Positions 33,326 through 43,189 of a DNA stretch of 64,000 nucleotides are shown piece after piece (position 1 is the stretch's first letter; every line of letters starts with the position of its first letter). The notes under the pieces are model-generated. The model saw only the letters and a program-made list of their open reading frames with translations. It was not told the origin of the DNA and searched no databases. This stretch comes from Boothiomyces macroporosus (lineage: Eukaryota > Chytridiomycota > Chytridiomycetes > Rhizophydiales > Terramycetaceae), in assembly GCA_027604185.1 (NCBI GenBank), contig JADGKB010000014.1, positions 143,665 to 207,664 of the forward strand, written 5' to 3'. The translations under genes were made by a program, and so were the position numbers.

Positions 33326-35792
33326 TTATGCTGCAAGAAAACTTGAATGTCTTGGAGTTGCATCTCCATCTAATGTCTTACTTCTTTGTCTCACCCGAAG
33401 TCCTCCTTGGTCGTAGTAGAGCAGGGTATTATCCAGCTCAAATGACTGGCCTGCACTTTGACCGATAGATGTAGGGGACGGCAGTACAGAATCTGAATCA
33501 TTTGCTGAATTTAAAGTTTGGAAACCGGATGATATCGATGGATGATGAGATCGACGTTTGGAAGAAATTGAATTTACTTCACTGGCTGGAGCACTTGTGG
33601 ATATTTCCAATCCCAAGACACTCCAAGTGGTGGATGACTTTGGGCGAAGAGTTCTTGTGGTTGTGCTCACATTGTCGGAAGCAACTGATTCTGCAGAAGA
33701 ATAAGGTGGAGGGGATATCGGTTCCTTATCGGGAGCTAGGCCCAACTTTTCAATTGCCGATAATCCTACAATAGTGGCCTGCTGCTGTACAATTTGTTTG
33801 TATGATTCTGTTTGCTTTTGCGCAAAACTTACAGCTGGTTGCGCATATTCCGCTACAGAGTTTGCCACTGATTTCGCTTTAACATCCAAGCCATACTGTC
33901 GAGACAATTGCCCAAGAGAAAATGCAGCATTGCCCAAGGCATCCGTGTATGTGAATGGTTTCTCCGAAGTCTGTGAAGAAGTTTCTGATACATTAAACAA
34001 GTCGTCCTGACTAACTTCATCTATATTTGCCAGTTTTGATTGCTGTTTATAGTTTGCAACTGAGGAAGAACTCATCCAGTCTTCGTTTGGTGATTTGTAC
34101 TGCTGCATGTGCTTTTCAACATTTTCAATGTATTTAGAAATAGACCTAGTCCTTCTGGCTTGTGTTTGGAATTGCGACTCGAGTGCCTCGCCCACTATAG
34201 ATGCATTTACCATTGATTCTTGTTCATCATCTTCGATTTCCTCATGCGTAATTGAGTCTAGAGCATTAATAACATTTGGGATTGGGCTTTTCAAAGTTAC
34301 ATTACTATGCATTTCAACTTCACCATCAGAAAGGTCGTCACTCTTGAAAGGAGATCCATTCAAATCTTCAAAATCCCAGAAAGACAAATCATCCATATTT
34401 GGTAACATGACATATGCCTCCAATGACTGCTTGATTCTCCTTTCTATTACTTGATTGACCATTTGAATCTTAATAAGCTTGTTTGAAATAATCGGCTCAA
34501 CTTCCAACTCCAACTTTAGCTCTGGCTGGCGATAAAATCCAAACCAAATCCTGTTTGATTCCCAGAATGGTTTAATCTTAAACAACACTCTAGCTGAAAA
34601 TTTGTTTATCTTTACCGCAACAACAATAGGTACTGTAATTGGTTTCATATAGGCGTCCCAAGCCGGTACAGATAAAGATGCCTGCGTCGCAGCTTCCACA
34701 CGCACTCCTCCCGTGTAATCAATATCCATTTCAATCAACATATCTCCATCTACAGAAATATTTACCAGCTTTGGATTAGAAAGAACAGGCAAGGAATTAC
34801 CAACATCAACTTCTCGGATCACTATATCACCCAAAAAGCTGGCATTTTCATCACCGTCTACATTAATTAAAATTACCTTCTTCATACGAATGCCTAGAGA
34901 GACGTTTGGTCACCCAGTCTTTAACATTTTGATTGGCATGAATTGCAACAAACCTTGATTAGCATAACATTACATTCTACCAACGAGAGCATTCAGCCAC
35001 GCAGTAGCCAACAGTTCCTCTGAATCTGAAGTGGTATTTGCGACTAATTTTTTCATTGCTTCAACATGCTGTCTTACTGGATCTACCTCTTGGTAAAACA
35101 TTGATAGAGCAGCAGAATCTGCAAACGCAGGTAACTTTGAAGCTCTGCGGAGCATTATAAACCAATCCTCTTTTTCCGATGATGTTGGAGTGTAAATGTA
35201 CAATTCCCGGTCCATATTCAGCATGGCTTCGTCATACGCCATCAATACAATAGGATTATGTCTGATAAACAGTTCATGATCGGTTAGGGTATCTGGATGC
35301 AATAGTATCTTGTATTGCGGTATCAGTATGACTTTGGCACATTCCACTTGCTTCTCGTCAGTATACAAAAACAAAGTCTTGTGCTTTAACACCCCGAAAC
35401 AGTCCTTGTACTTTACTTTTGGTGCAGCTGTTTCCTCCACTTCGTTTCCCATGAATCTCTGTGCTAAAAAGTATGAGAGAGATTTTGATTTTGAGTATAG
35501 TGAAGAGAATGTCGACAGCCAGGTCGTTTGTTCTTGTTAGTTTAAGAATACCTTGCACAGGCTCATCAACTACCTTTTCCAAGACATCGCTCATCGAAAG
35601 CGGTTCTTTCGATATCCTTATCCATCCTGTCCAAGTCAATTGCTTGTCTCCGGTAATTTTGATGTTGAGTGGAGTGGTTGATACGATAGCCGTTGTGCGG
35701 TAAAAGTAAAATATAATGATAAATGTGAGGATAGCTAAAGTGAAGATGATCCCCGAAACAAATGCGACGATGATCGGTAGCTCCACCATCAT
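33326..35792 (-). CDS. NVJ2: TEX2/NVJ2-like PH-SMP lipid-transfer protein
   Basis: 802 residues over four exons. An N-terminal membrane anchor (ELPIIVAFVSGIIFTLAILT), a split PH-like domain (CFGVLKHKTLFLYTD ... LYIYTPTSSEKEDWFIMLRR), then an SMP domain starting AWLNALVGRMFVAIHANQNV and holding SFLGDIVIREVDVGNSLPVL and VNISVDGDMLIEMDIDYTGG. A long disordered tail follows. TEX2/NVJ2 proteins sit in the ER at contact sites and move ceramide or other lipids. Introns: 35533-35551, 34954-34973, 34858-34876. The apparent starts at 35452 and 34885 are exon-internal: splicing carries the frame through both. Real ATG 35790-35792 (the TTG at 35801 is rejected). Confidence 0.92.
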
Positions 35793-36104
35793 TTTGGTCA
35801 AAACAAAAAAGAATCAACTTTCTGACATGTGAAAAAGTCACGTGAAATTAATCAAAAGGATAGATAACTGGCTAGCATAAACATCACGCAGCTCTCTAGG
35901 AATGCTGCTATGGTGGTGGAGGCACCTGTTTGTGAGTTGGCGCCAAAAGCCGGATTATTTTAGTACTTTACTGAGTTGAATTTAGCCAAGTAATTTGTTC
36001 AACTTTGAAACCCCCAGTTGAAGGATATATCAAGCAGTGGGTAGATTAATCTGCAGTAATCAAATAAAAAATACTCTGCTAAACTAACAAAACACTTTAT
36101 AATA
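35793..36104. other. intergenic, 312 bp
   Basis: Upstream of the TEX2-like gene and downstream of the next reverse gene. No motif-supported ORF. Confidence 0.4.
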
Positions 36105-38170
36105 TTAAATCGAATAACACGATGCCTGGTCTTCATCGTCAGAATGGCACGATGGACTTTCATCTTCTTCCTTGCACCAAATCTCTTCATACTCGTACTT
36201 GTCAAACACAGTCATCTCTTCTCCAGTTTCAATATGCGCTCCTTTTCCAGATGTAAACATGTAATTAATCAATTTTTTAAACTCTTTATGTCCATTCTGA
36301 TTACCGGCAATAAAATCCCATGATTTTTCTTGGATGGAATCTGGTTCTATGCAATCTTGATTTGAGAGGAAATTATTGATTGAAGAGATTGACTTTTTAC
36401 GCGGATGGAATGGATTATGACTATTTGTTGAAAATGGAGTTGATAGAGCCCTGCTTAGCGGTTTCCAATATGATTTATCCTGTTCTTTTTCTAGAACAGA
36501 GTTCAACTGTCGCAGTTGACGTTCACCTTTGGATTCATGGGTGACACTCATACTACGAGATGAACGCTGATGTAAGTTTTCGTTTGGTGCATATTTTGAT
36601 TTTCCTGATTTCTTCTTTTCTCTGGTTTCTTGATCCAAAATCTGATTCAACCTTTTCAACTGCCGTTCTCCAACAGATTCTCGAGATTGCTCATCCAACA
36701 CTTTGTTCAACATTTTCATTTGTTTCTCTCCTTTAGATTCAGTTTCTATTTCGATGGGTTTATTCAACTGTCTTTTGATTCTATTCAGCTTCCTGTGTTT
36801 CTCAAACAGCATCTCTAATTCCGCCAAATCACAAAACTCGCTGTTCTCTCTTTGCAGAGGATGTTCTGGTTCAAAGTCCTCATCATGCGATTCCAACCTG
36901 AAATGAGATAAATGCGACCAGTTGAATGTAGGGCCAATGGTTTGTGTACCAAAAGAGTGAATTGAACTAGCATCATCCGGTTTATCATTCGAAATTGAGC
37001 CCTCCACATCTGAAGCATCACCAAATAGTTCTGGGTATACTTCTTGGTTGGGAAGTTGCCCCACCATTATCGATCTTTTAAATTCATTATCTGTAAATAT
37101 ACGTTCTAAAATCTTGTCCATATCAACCCCTCGACTAGGTTTTTCCTCTTCCACTTGCTCGTCCTCCTGTATCTGCGGTCGCTCTGCGACTGTTCTTTCA
37201 CTTGCTGTGCTCATCCGACGAATATAATGCGGATCAAACTTTATACCCTCGTCTATTTCTGTTGAGCTATGACTTGAGAATAGATTTGGCCACTCTTCGT
37301 TTGGCGTTCGAATGATATCAATCATTTTGACAGGCGAGTCCTCAACAAAAAACGTCTCTCCAAAAAACGATTTGATATTGTCACTAATGAACTGAACACT
37401 GATTAAAGAATGAGTTTGTTTTTCCAATTCCCTTTTTTGAGCTTGCAAAGATAGTCTGCGCTCTACACTTTCGAGTTCGGATTCCACTTCTGGATGTTGA
37501 CGCTGTACGTTTATTTTTTTAACTGCGCGTTTTAGCTTTTGCTTTGCAGATTCAACGAGATTCTTTAAAACCTTTTTGCCAGTTACTTCTTGCTCTTGTT
37601 TTTCCTTGATGTAGTTGGATATAATTTTCAGGGCTTCTTGGTGGTCATGCGAATCGTCATGAAATTCTTTTGGAGGTCCCAATATCTTTGTGAGGTCTTT
37701 TGATTTGTGGATGATTTCTTCAGAGCCACTAATGTCGGACAAATCGGATTTTACTTTGATTACCACTTTTTTCTTTGACTTCTTTTCTACTATTAGTTAT
37801 TTGTACTAGATTCGTCAAGATCTTCTGGAGGCAGCTCAGGACTGCCCAATATTTTAGTCAGGTCTTTTCTCTTTGCTTTTTCGTTGACTTTCTTTTCCCT
37901 GACAATAATCGAGCGTCTCTCTTTCTTTTCCTTTGGGACATCAATCAGAGTTTCATCCTTTGCAATTCGCTTGACCTTACTAGGTCGACCCTTCTTGGTA
38001 CTTGGTATTAATGGTCTCCCCAGAATTTTTGTCAAATCTTTATGTTTAAAGTCTTTGTTCTCTTCAGTGACCGTAACGACAGACAATCTGTTATCATCCA
38101 TTTTACTATCCAATACTCCTCCCTTCTTTCTTGAGAATAAAGTAAACTTTTTTAAAAATGGAGGTGACAT
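36105..38170 (-). CDS. unknown protein with DLTKILG repeats
   Basis: 681 residues over two exons, highly charged and mostly disordered. Two sets of internal repeats stand out. KDLTKILG followed by xP occurs three times in the first 170 residues (RP, SP, PP). Near residues 350-450 a 15-residue motif of the form GERQLKRLNQILDQE occurs three times. Start ATG at 38168-38170 (MSPPFLKKFTLFSRKKGG). The 20-nt intron (37787-37806) has a TAGTAG end, so a 17-nt form using the first TAG would also keep the frame and change one Lys to Ile-Glu. Neither repeat is a domain I recognise; they look like short linear docking motifs. Confidence 0.8.
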
Positions 38171-38723
38171 CACAATATCTAATTTTAGTTAAAAGCAACA
38201 GCGCGTCAGATGGACTTTTAAGAATTCTACCATAGAAATAGTTTAACCACTTTGGAGTTTTTATTTTCAAGGTGTTGTGACAGGTCTACAAAGTATTTGG
38301 CTTTCTCTCTTACAGTTTATCTATGATAGTGTCGCTATGCAATTGGGTTATGTATTTGGTTTGGCCATGATATATTACGTTTAAGACCACTATCTTTAAA
38401 ACAAGTCATTCATTCATCGATATTAAACTGGGATCCTTTCAACCGATTTAATTTATTGATTATATTGAAAGGATCTAATTGTGCAACTATAGAAAATGGT
38501 TAAATTCAACAACTTTGAAATCTCTCGGTTTAGGAAGCAATGAACATTATTTATTTCGGGACATTAGTGGTGTTTGTACCATATAATGGATTCAGTGAGC
38601 ATGAAAACGGGATGCGAGGCTGTTCCCGATTCTCAACGCGTGTAAACGCTTTTTAATCAAAACCCAAGGCACTTGACAAGGGTCCATCCATTTAAATGAA
38701 AAGAGAAGCAGGCGAAGTTCAAA
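38171..38723. other. intergenic, 553 bp, divergent
   Basis: Lies between the reverse DLTKILG gene and the first eight-cysteine gene. AT-rich, no ORF support; contains the AT-rich box at 38690-38697. Confidence 0.4.
38690..38697 (+). promoter_or_regulatory. TATA-like box of eight-Cys gene 1
   Basis: ATTTAAAT begins 34 bp before the ATG at 38724, the same spacing as the cleaner boxes of genes 2 and 3. Confidence 0.4.
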
Positions 38724-38936
38724 ATGCAAACTGTATTCTTGTTGATTGCCTCCATCGCCGCAGCTCCAATGATTGAATGTCCAATGATGATTCCACAATG
38801 TTTCCCATGTCCAACTGGCCAAACTTGTGCTTTTGTTAGAGAAGGATGCTTGGTTGCCAAATGCTTACCAGCAGATATAAACGGGAATCCAATTTGTCCA
38901 AAGAGTGGTTGTGAACAAAACCCATATGTTCAATAA
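38724..38936 (+). CDS. small secreted eight-cysteine protein 1
   Basis: 70 residues, intronless. The N-terminus MQTVFLLIASIAAAPM is a short signal peptide. The mature part has eight cysteines spaced C-x6-C-x2-C-x5-C-x6-C-x4-C-x10-C-x4-C, nearly the same as its two neighbours. Conserved non-Cys positions include a hydrophobic stretch with P before Cys2 and a DxNGNP or DTNGNY turn before Cys7. It is probably disulfide-rich and extracellular; a role in the wall, matrix or host interaction is a guess. The TAA stop is embedded in AATAAA. Confidence 0.85.
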   Translation: MQTVFLLIASIAAAPMIECPMMIPQCFPCPTGQTCAFVREGCLVAKCLPADINGNPICPKSGCEQNPYVQ

Positions 38937-38937
38937 A
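38932..38937 (+). terminator. AATAAA overlapping the stop codon
   Basis: The TAA at 38934-38936 lies inside AATAAA; a second AATAAA follows within 10 bp. Confidence 0.5.
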
Positions 38938-39375
38938 GGAATAAAATCCAATTGAATCCCAATGTACAGATTCTTTTATTGGTCAAATTTGATTTCAAAA
39001 TTTAGTCTACTTTTATACTTTGGTTCTAGTTGATTGAGATAGATTTAGTCTGCTCAATTATTATACAGATGGCTACTCTTATGACCCACTTGGGATAGTT
39101 TCACAACGTACCTGACAGTTTTGTACGCTAATCTGTTTCCCACAACCTTTGTCTTGTTCACCAAAAGGGAAAACAGTTAATAAGGCAATGTTGCTACCGC
39201 ATTACCATCTAGTAACTATTATGAAATTTAGAATATTAATATGCAGTGACTTTTTTCGAATTACCCTTTTGAATTGACCGTTGAACCCTTAGCTTTGAAG
39301 TAATGCTTTTAACAAGTCCCGATCTCGGAAATGGTCATGAATGTATAAATACTATAGAAGTTAACAGAGTTTTCA
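38937..39375. other. intergenic, 439 bp
   Basis: Between eight-Cys genes 1 and 2. Nothing gene-like was seen except the TATA box near its end. Confidence 0.4.
39344..39351 (+). promoter_or_regulatory. TATA box of eight-Cys gene 2
   Basis: TATAAATA begins 32 bp before the ATG at 39376. Confidence 0.6.
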
Positions 39376-39597
39376 ATGTACTCTCTCGTTACTGTCTTGA
39401 TTGCTCTTGTCTCTTCCCGCGCTATCTGCCCAGAAGTTGTCCCATCTTGCTCTAACGTTCGTTGCTCTACTGGTGCTTGCGCTATCATTTCTCCTTTGGG
39501 AGGATGTACCTATGCTGGATGTGTTGCTGTTGACACCAATGGCAACTATGTCTGCCCACCAAACTCTTCCTGCCGCCCAGATGGAGCTTTAGAATAA
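39376..39597 (+). CDS. small secreted eight-cysteine protein 2
   Basis: 73 residues, intronless. Signal peptide MYSLVTVLIALVSSRA, then cysteines spaced C-x6-C-x4-C-x4-C-x8-C-x4-C-x10-C-x5-C. Local similarity to protein 1 (CPEVVPSC against CPMMIPQC; DTNGNYVCP against DINGNPICP). The codons look GC-richer than in neighbouring genes, which may reflect strong expression. TAA inside AATAAA. Confidence 0.86.
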   Translation: MYSLVTVLIALVSSRAICPEVVPSCSNVRCSTGACAIISPLGGCTYAGCVAVDTNGNYVCPPNSSCRPDGALE

Positions 39598-39598
39598 A
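39593..39598 (+). terminator. AATAAA overlapping the stop codon
   Basis: The TAA at 39595-39597 lies inside AATAAA. Confidence 0.5.
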
Positions 39599-40176
39599 GA
39601 GAGCTTATTTACAATTATACACGACTATTCCAAGACTGATTTTATTTTCAAATGTAATTGGAAGCTGTATTCTTATTATATTTCTGTTAAACTGTTAATT
39701 GTACATCTATGCAGTACAGATGTCATATTTGTTCATTGATCTAATAACCAGGTTCATCAAGACTGGACGTGATAAATCTAAAGGTGTGAACCACTAGATT
39801 TTTGCATTATGGTATTAGCAATGAAGTGAAAAAGAAACTTTGCATACGGTAAACTGGAATATTTATTTACTGCAGGTAAGAATCGCAGTCTTTAATCATC
39901 CTAATTTGTCCACGAAATGAACCAAATTTACTGTTTTTCAGGGTGCAGTTGTCTTTAGCCTTGAAATCAATATTAATTCAGTATATTAAAAAATGTAATA
40001 ACAAACAATTATCTCTTCAGAGCCACATTGAGGACGATTCTAATTGAGCTTGATGGTGTACTACATTTACGCAAATTGTCAAAAACATCCACTACAAAAA
40101 TCACCTGCGTACCAATTTTGGCAAGTATTATATTCGCAAAACTATAAATAGACCAACGTAATACCTCTTTCTTCAA
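39598..40176. other. intergenic, 579 bp
   Basis: Between eight-Cys genes 2 and 3. AT-rich, nothing gene-like was seen apart from the TATA box at 40143. Confidence 0.4.
40143..40150 (+). promoter_or_regulatory. TATA box of eight-Cys gene 3
   Basis: TATAAATA begins 34 bp before the ATG at 40177. Confidence 0.6.
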
Positions 40177-40386
40177 ATGTTTGGAATCATCGCAATTGCA
40201 ACTTATGCTGTCTCTACAAGCCCAATTTGTACCATGGTTATGCCTTCTTGTGCCTCAGTTAATTGTTCCGAAACTCAAAACTGCATGATTGTCACTCCAT
40301 TTAACGGATGCCCTAAAGCACAGTGTGTTGATTACATTGATGGTGAGTACCAATGCCCAGCAAAAGCACATTGCTCAAGCCCTTAA
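40177..40386 (+). CDS. small secreted eight-cysteine protein 3
   Basis: 69 residues, intronless. Short hydrophobic leader MFGIIAIATYAVSTSP, then cysteines C-x6-C-x4-C-x5-C-x8-C-x4-C-x9-C-x5-C. Closest to protein 2 (MPSCASVNC against VPSCSNVRC; TPFNGCPKAQCVD against SPLGGCTYAGCVA). It ends 68 bp before the end of the convergent squalene synthase gene. Confidence 0.85.
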   Translation: MFGIIAIATYAVSTSPICTMVMPSCASVNCSETQNCMIVTPFNGCPKAQCVDYIDGEYQCPAKAHCSSP

Positions 40387-40453
40387 CTTAAAGAGTATTT
40401 CAGTTTCATCAATGTTTATAGTAACCAATCAATAGTTTAAATGCACTGTAATG

Positions 40454-40459
40454 TTTATT
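40454..40459 (-). terminator. AATAAA overlapping the stop codon
   Basis: On the reverse strand the TAA stop of squalene synthase (40455-40457) is inside AATAAA. Confidence 0.45.
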
Positions 40460-41693
40460 GGCTAATGAAAACCACTGCCAATACCATAAACAAGAGAATA
40501 TAGTAAACATAACCAGTAGTCTTTCTAGTAACCTGTTTTCTTTGATCATCAGCCCTAATCCATCTAACAATCTACATTAACAATACTTACATTAGCACAA
40601 GCCTCAGTAACCCGACCTATATTATATTCGCCATCAACATTCCTAGCTTTCTCGTTAATTTCAAGTGCATAATCGTAATAAAGTTGCTTCATCTTTTCAA
40701 AATCAGTTATTTCCGTAATCAATTTCACTGCCAACCCTCTTCTAATTTTGACACTCTTTTCAAATACTGAATAGTTGTTGAAAAATAAGACTAGTGTAGC
40801 GATAGCCATTACTTGGGGAATGGCACAGAAATGAAATACGGATTTGTTTTCTAGTTTTGACATGTACGATAAACATGAAGGAACTAGCTCAAGAGCATCT
40901 GCCACCAAGTCATTCAAACAACTCAATGCCTTTTCCCTGTTTTCTGGCAAAACGAAGTCCTTTGGATCACTACATTAACAGTACTTACTTTACATACTGT
41001 TCCCATACTTGCTTGGGCCAGAACAACCGTCCTTCTTCAAGATCAGTCACAAAATCTTTCAATATATTCGTCTTTTGTAAAAACAATCCCATTTCATTAG
41101 CTTGATCCAAATCCAACTCTTTTTCCAAATTAGATTCTTTAAACAGTTCCGTCAACCCAATACCAACTAATCCAGCTACATAATGCGTATACAAATTATA
41201 ATCTTGCATAGTTTCTACTTTTTTAGTAATGAAATCCGCCATCCCGTTTCCCATTCTCTTTGTAATATCAGCAATTACTTTTTGATATTTCGGTTTCAGT
41301 TTTAGGAATTCTTCAATAACGTGATCAAATGAATGTAGCAAGACAGCGTCTTTTTCGTTTGGTCCGTTACCATAATAGCAGTATCCCTTTTCATAAATCT
41401 TTTCATGGAATACTCTTAAAAGCGGAATCTTTTCTTCTTTAGGAATGGTCATATCATCTTCAACGGTATCCAAGCCTCTGAGGACAACTAGGTTAATTGA
41501 TAGTACGATAAAAGATGCACACTGCTTGTCTGATTTCAGGATCTAGGGATTGAATCACACGCGCAAATGATCTTGAAGTTATGTTTAGTAGATGGTTTAA
41601 TCTTGTTTTTTCTGGTTTTTCATCTAGCAACTTGTATTTTACAAGCGAGTAGATTTCAGAAGGGTGGAGGATCGACTGGTAGATTGCAGACAT
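40455..41693 (-). CDS. ERG9: squalene synthase
   Basis: 393 residues over four exons. First aspartate-rich motif GLDTVEDDM and second KTNILKDFVTDLEEGRLFWP are intact, with FARVIQSLDPEIRQAVCIFY, GNGMADFI and LPENREKALSCLNDLV. A C-terminal membrane anchor (YVYYILLFMVLAVVFISQ) appears only after the last splice. The enzyme condenses two farnesyl diphosphates to squalene at the ER, the entry to sterols. Introns (each 19 nt): 41488-41506, 40970-40988, 40572-40590; the last two differ at a single base. Start MSAIYQSILHPSEIYSLVKY (ATG 41691-41693) matches the family start; the GTG at 41720 is rejected. Confidence 0.96.
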
Positions 41694-42110
41694 TTGAGTT
41701 AAATTATTTTCACAAGCCACATCAATTTTAGCTTAATTTAATTTCAGTTTTGGTTTAAGAAATCTTTTGTATTATATTTAATTCTAGTATTATATTATTG
41801 GTATATCAGTTTGTTATCGTGCTGTTGAAATCAACTGAACTCTAGACCTTATCAACTTTCAAGAGTCTTCCAAAACCAAAGTAAATTCAACGTCAGGGAA
41901 CATGAATGTACCGAATCGGATAGTCTATACCGAATGGCTCTACTCTCATTCAACCGGTTTAATGTAACAAATTATACCGAATTAAACTTGGAGAAATCTC
42001 TACTGGAAATTTTAAAGAATACCGTAGCTTTTTAGAGCCATATAGCATACTAATACCTTGCACTGTTTGGTACAGGATAAGCTTTGGAAAGAGTAATTAA
42101 ACAAATCTCT
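41694..42110. other. intergenic, 417 bp
   Basis: AT-rich upstream region of squalene synthase. No gene or RNA recognised. Confidence 0.4.
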
Positions 42111-42787
42111 TTATTGTTGGTATATAGTAGAAAACACATTGTAGTCCATATCTACTTTACCCAACTCTACTTGAGTATAGCAATTCAACAGTATCTTTTT
42201 GCCACCAAGGTCATATTCTTCTGGTAAAAGATTGGTCTGGCTTCCTTGAAAAGATTGCTCTCCAACTTCCTGGTAATAAGTGCATGTGCGATCAGTTTCA
42301 TTATAAGGCGGTCCAATAATATCCATAAAAATAGCTTCATCCGAAATGCAATAAAACGAATGTAAATTATTCTTTTGCGAGTCCAATTTCAATCCAGAAT
42401 ATAAAGACTTTGGTGTTATTACTCTAGATATTTTCTTTGCTATTATCGGATCATTTGATCTATATTAAATCTGGCTTACATTACTTCATAGGAATTTACA
42501 AGCATTTCGCCTTTTATAAGTTTGAAAAATACAGTCATGTTGGGATGATCATGTAGCGGCATAAAGTGTCCTTTTCGCATTAGAAAAAAGGACATTGTAA
42601 ATGTGGGTTCATGGTAAAGAGTGTAGCATTCACATTCATGGTACTCCAACTGTTTGGGGATTTTCAACATCTCTGGTGTGATTTTTGATAGTAATCGTAG
42701 TATTGAAACCGCTAATGTGATGTACATTGGATCGTCCTTTGATAATGAATAGTATTTGTGAGCAAAAGAACCTAGAGCTACCAACAT
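42111..42787 (-). CDS. ADO: cysteamine dioxygenase / N-terminal-cysteine oxidase (PCO_ADO family)
   Basis: 218 residues over two exons. The cupin shows two iron-ligand histidines in PLHDHPNMTVF and the third in NLHSFYC, followed by DIIGPPYN, typical of the ADO/plant cysteine oxidase family. These enzymes use oxygen to oxidise cysteamine or N-terminal cysteines, the latter feeding oxygen-dependent protein turnover. The single 20-nt intron (42460-42479) sits after VNSYEV and restores ISNDPIIAKK. Start ATG 42785-42787. It lies next to the Gag-p25-alpha gene on the same strand. Confidence 0.9.
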
Positions 42788-43189
42788 TTTCTGGAAAAAA
42801 GTAAAAGGTTTGAAATTTGTTATTTATTATGAGTCATCATTACTCATCCAAATGGAAAAAATTCAATTGGTCGAGATTGTTCCTACTGGTAATTGATCAA
42901 CTTTGCAGCAATTAATTCGATTTTTTATATTCCATCTTAACTAGTGATATGAATATCCTTTAATTGCTTTGGTACTCTATTTGACTCAAAATTGCCGTAT
43001 TAGAAATACTTTCAATTTTTGGACCGTGACTGTTTACACAGCCAAGCATTATTTGGATTTTTAAGATTACATAGATTATTATGGTTGACTTGCTACTTGA
43101 AATGATTATTACTGTGGTTGACAAATAAATAGTAAAAGAGTAGAATGCCACGAGAGGAATACTCAAAACAAAAATAGTAGGAAATAAGT
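42788..43189. other. intergenic, 402 bp
   Basis: Between two reverse-strand genes. A 68-codon reverse ORF at 42960-43166 begins with TTG and has no motif; nothing else seen. Confidence 0.4.

Noticed and set aside
34885..35452. Separate short genes beginning at 35452 (MGNEVEE) and 34885 (MKKVILINV)
   Set aside because: Removal of 19-20-nt introns joins both into the TEX2/NVJ2-like gene; the second ATG-like start overlaps intron sequence.
42960..43166. 68-codon hydrophobic reverse ORF
   Set aside because: It begins with TTG, and its hydrophobicity reflects AT-rich sequence; no relatives recognised.
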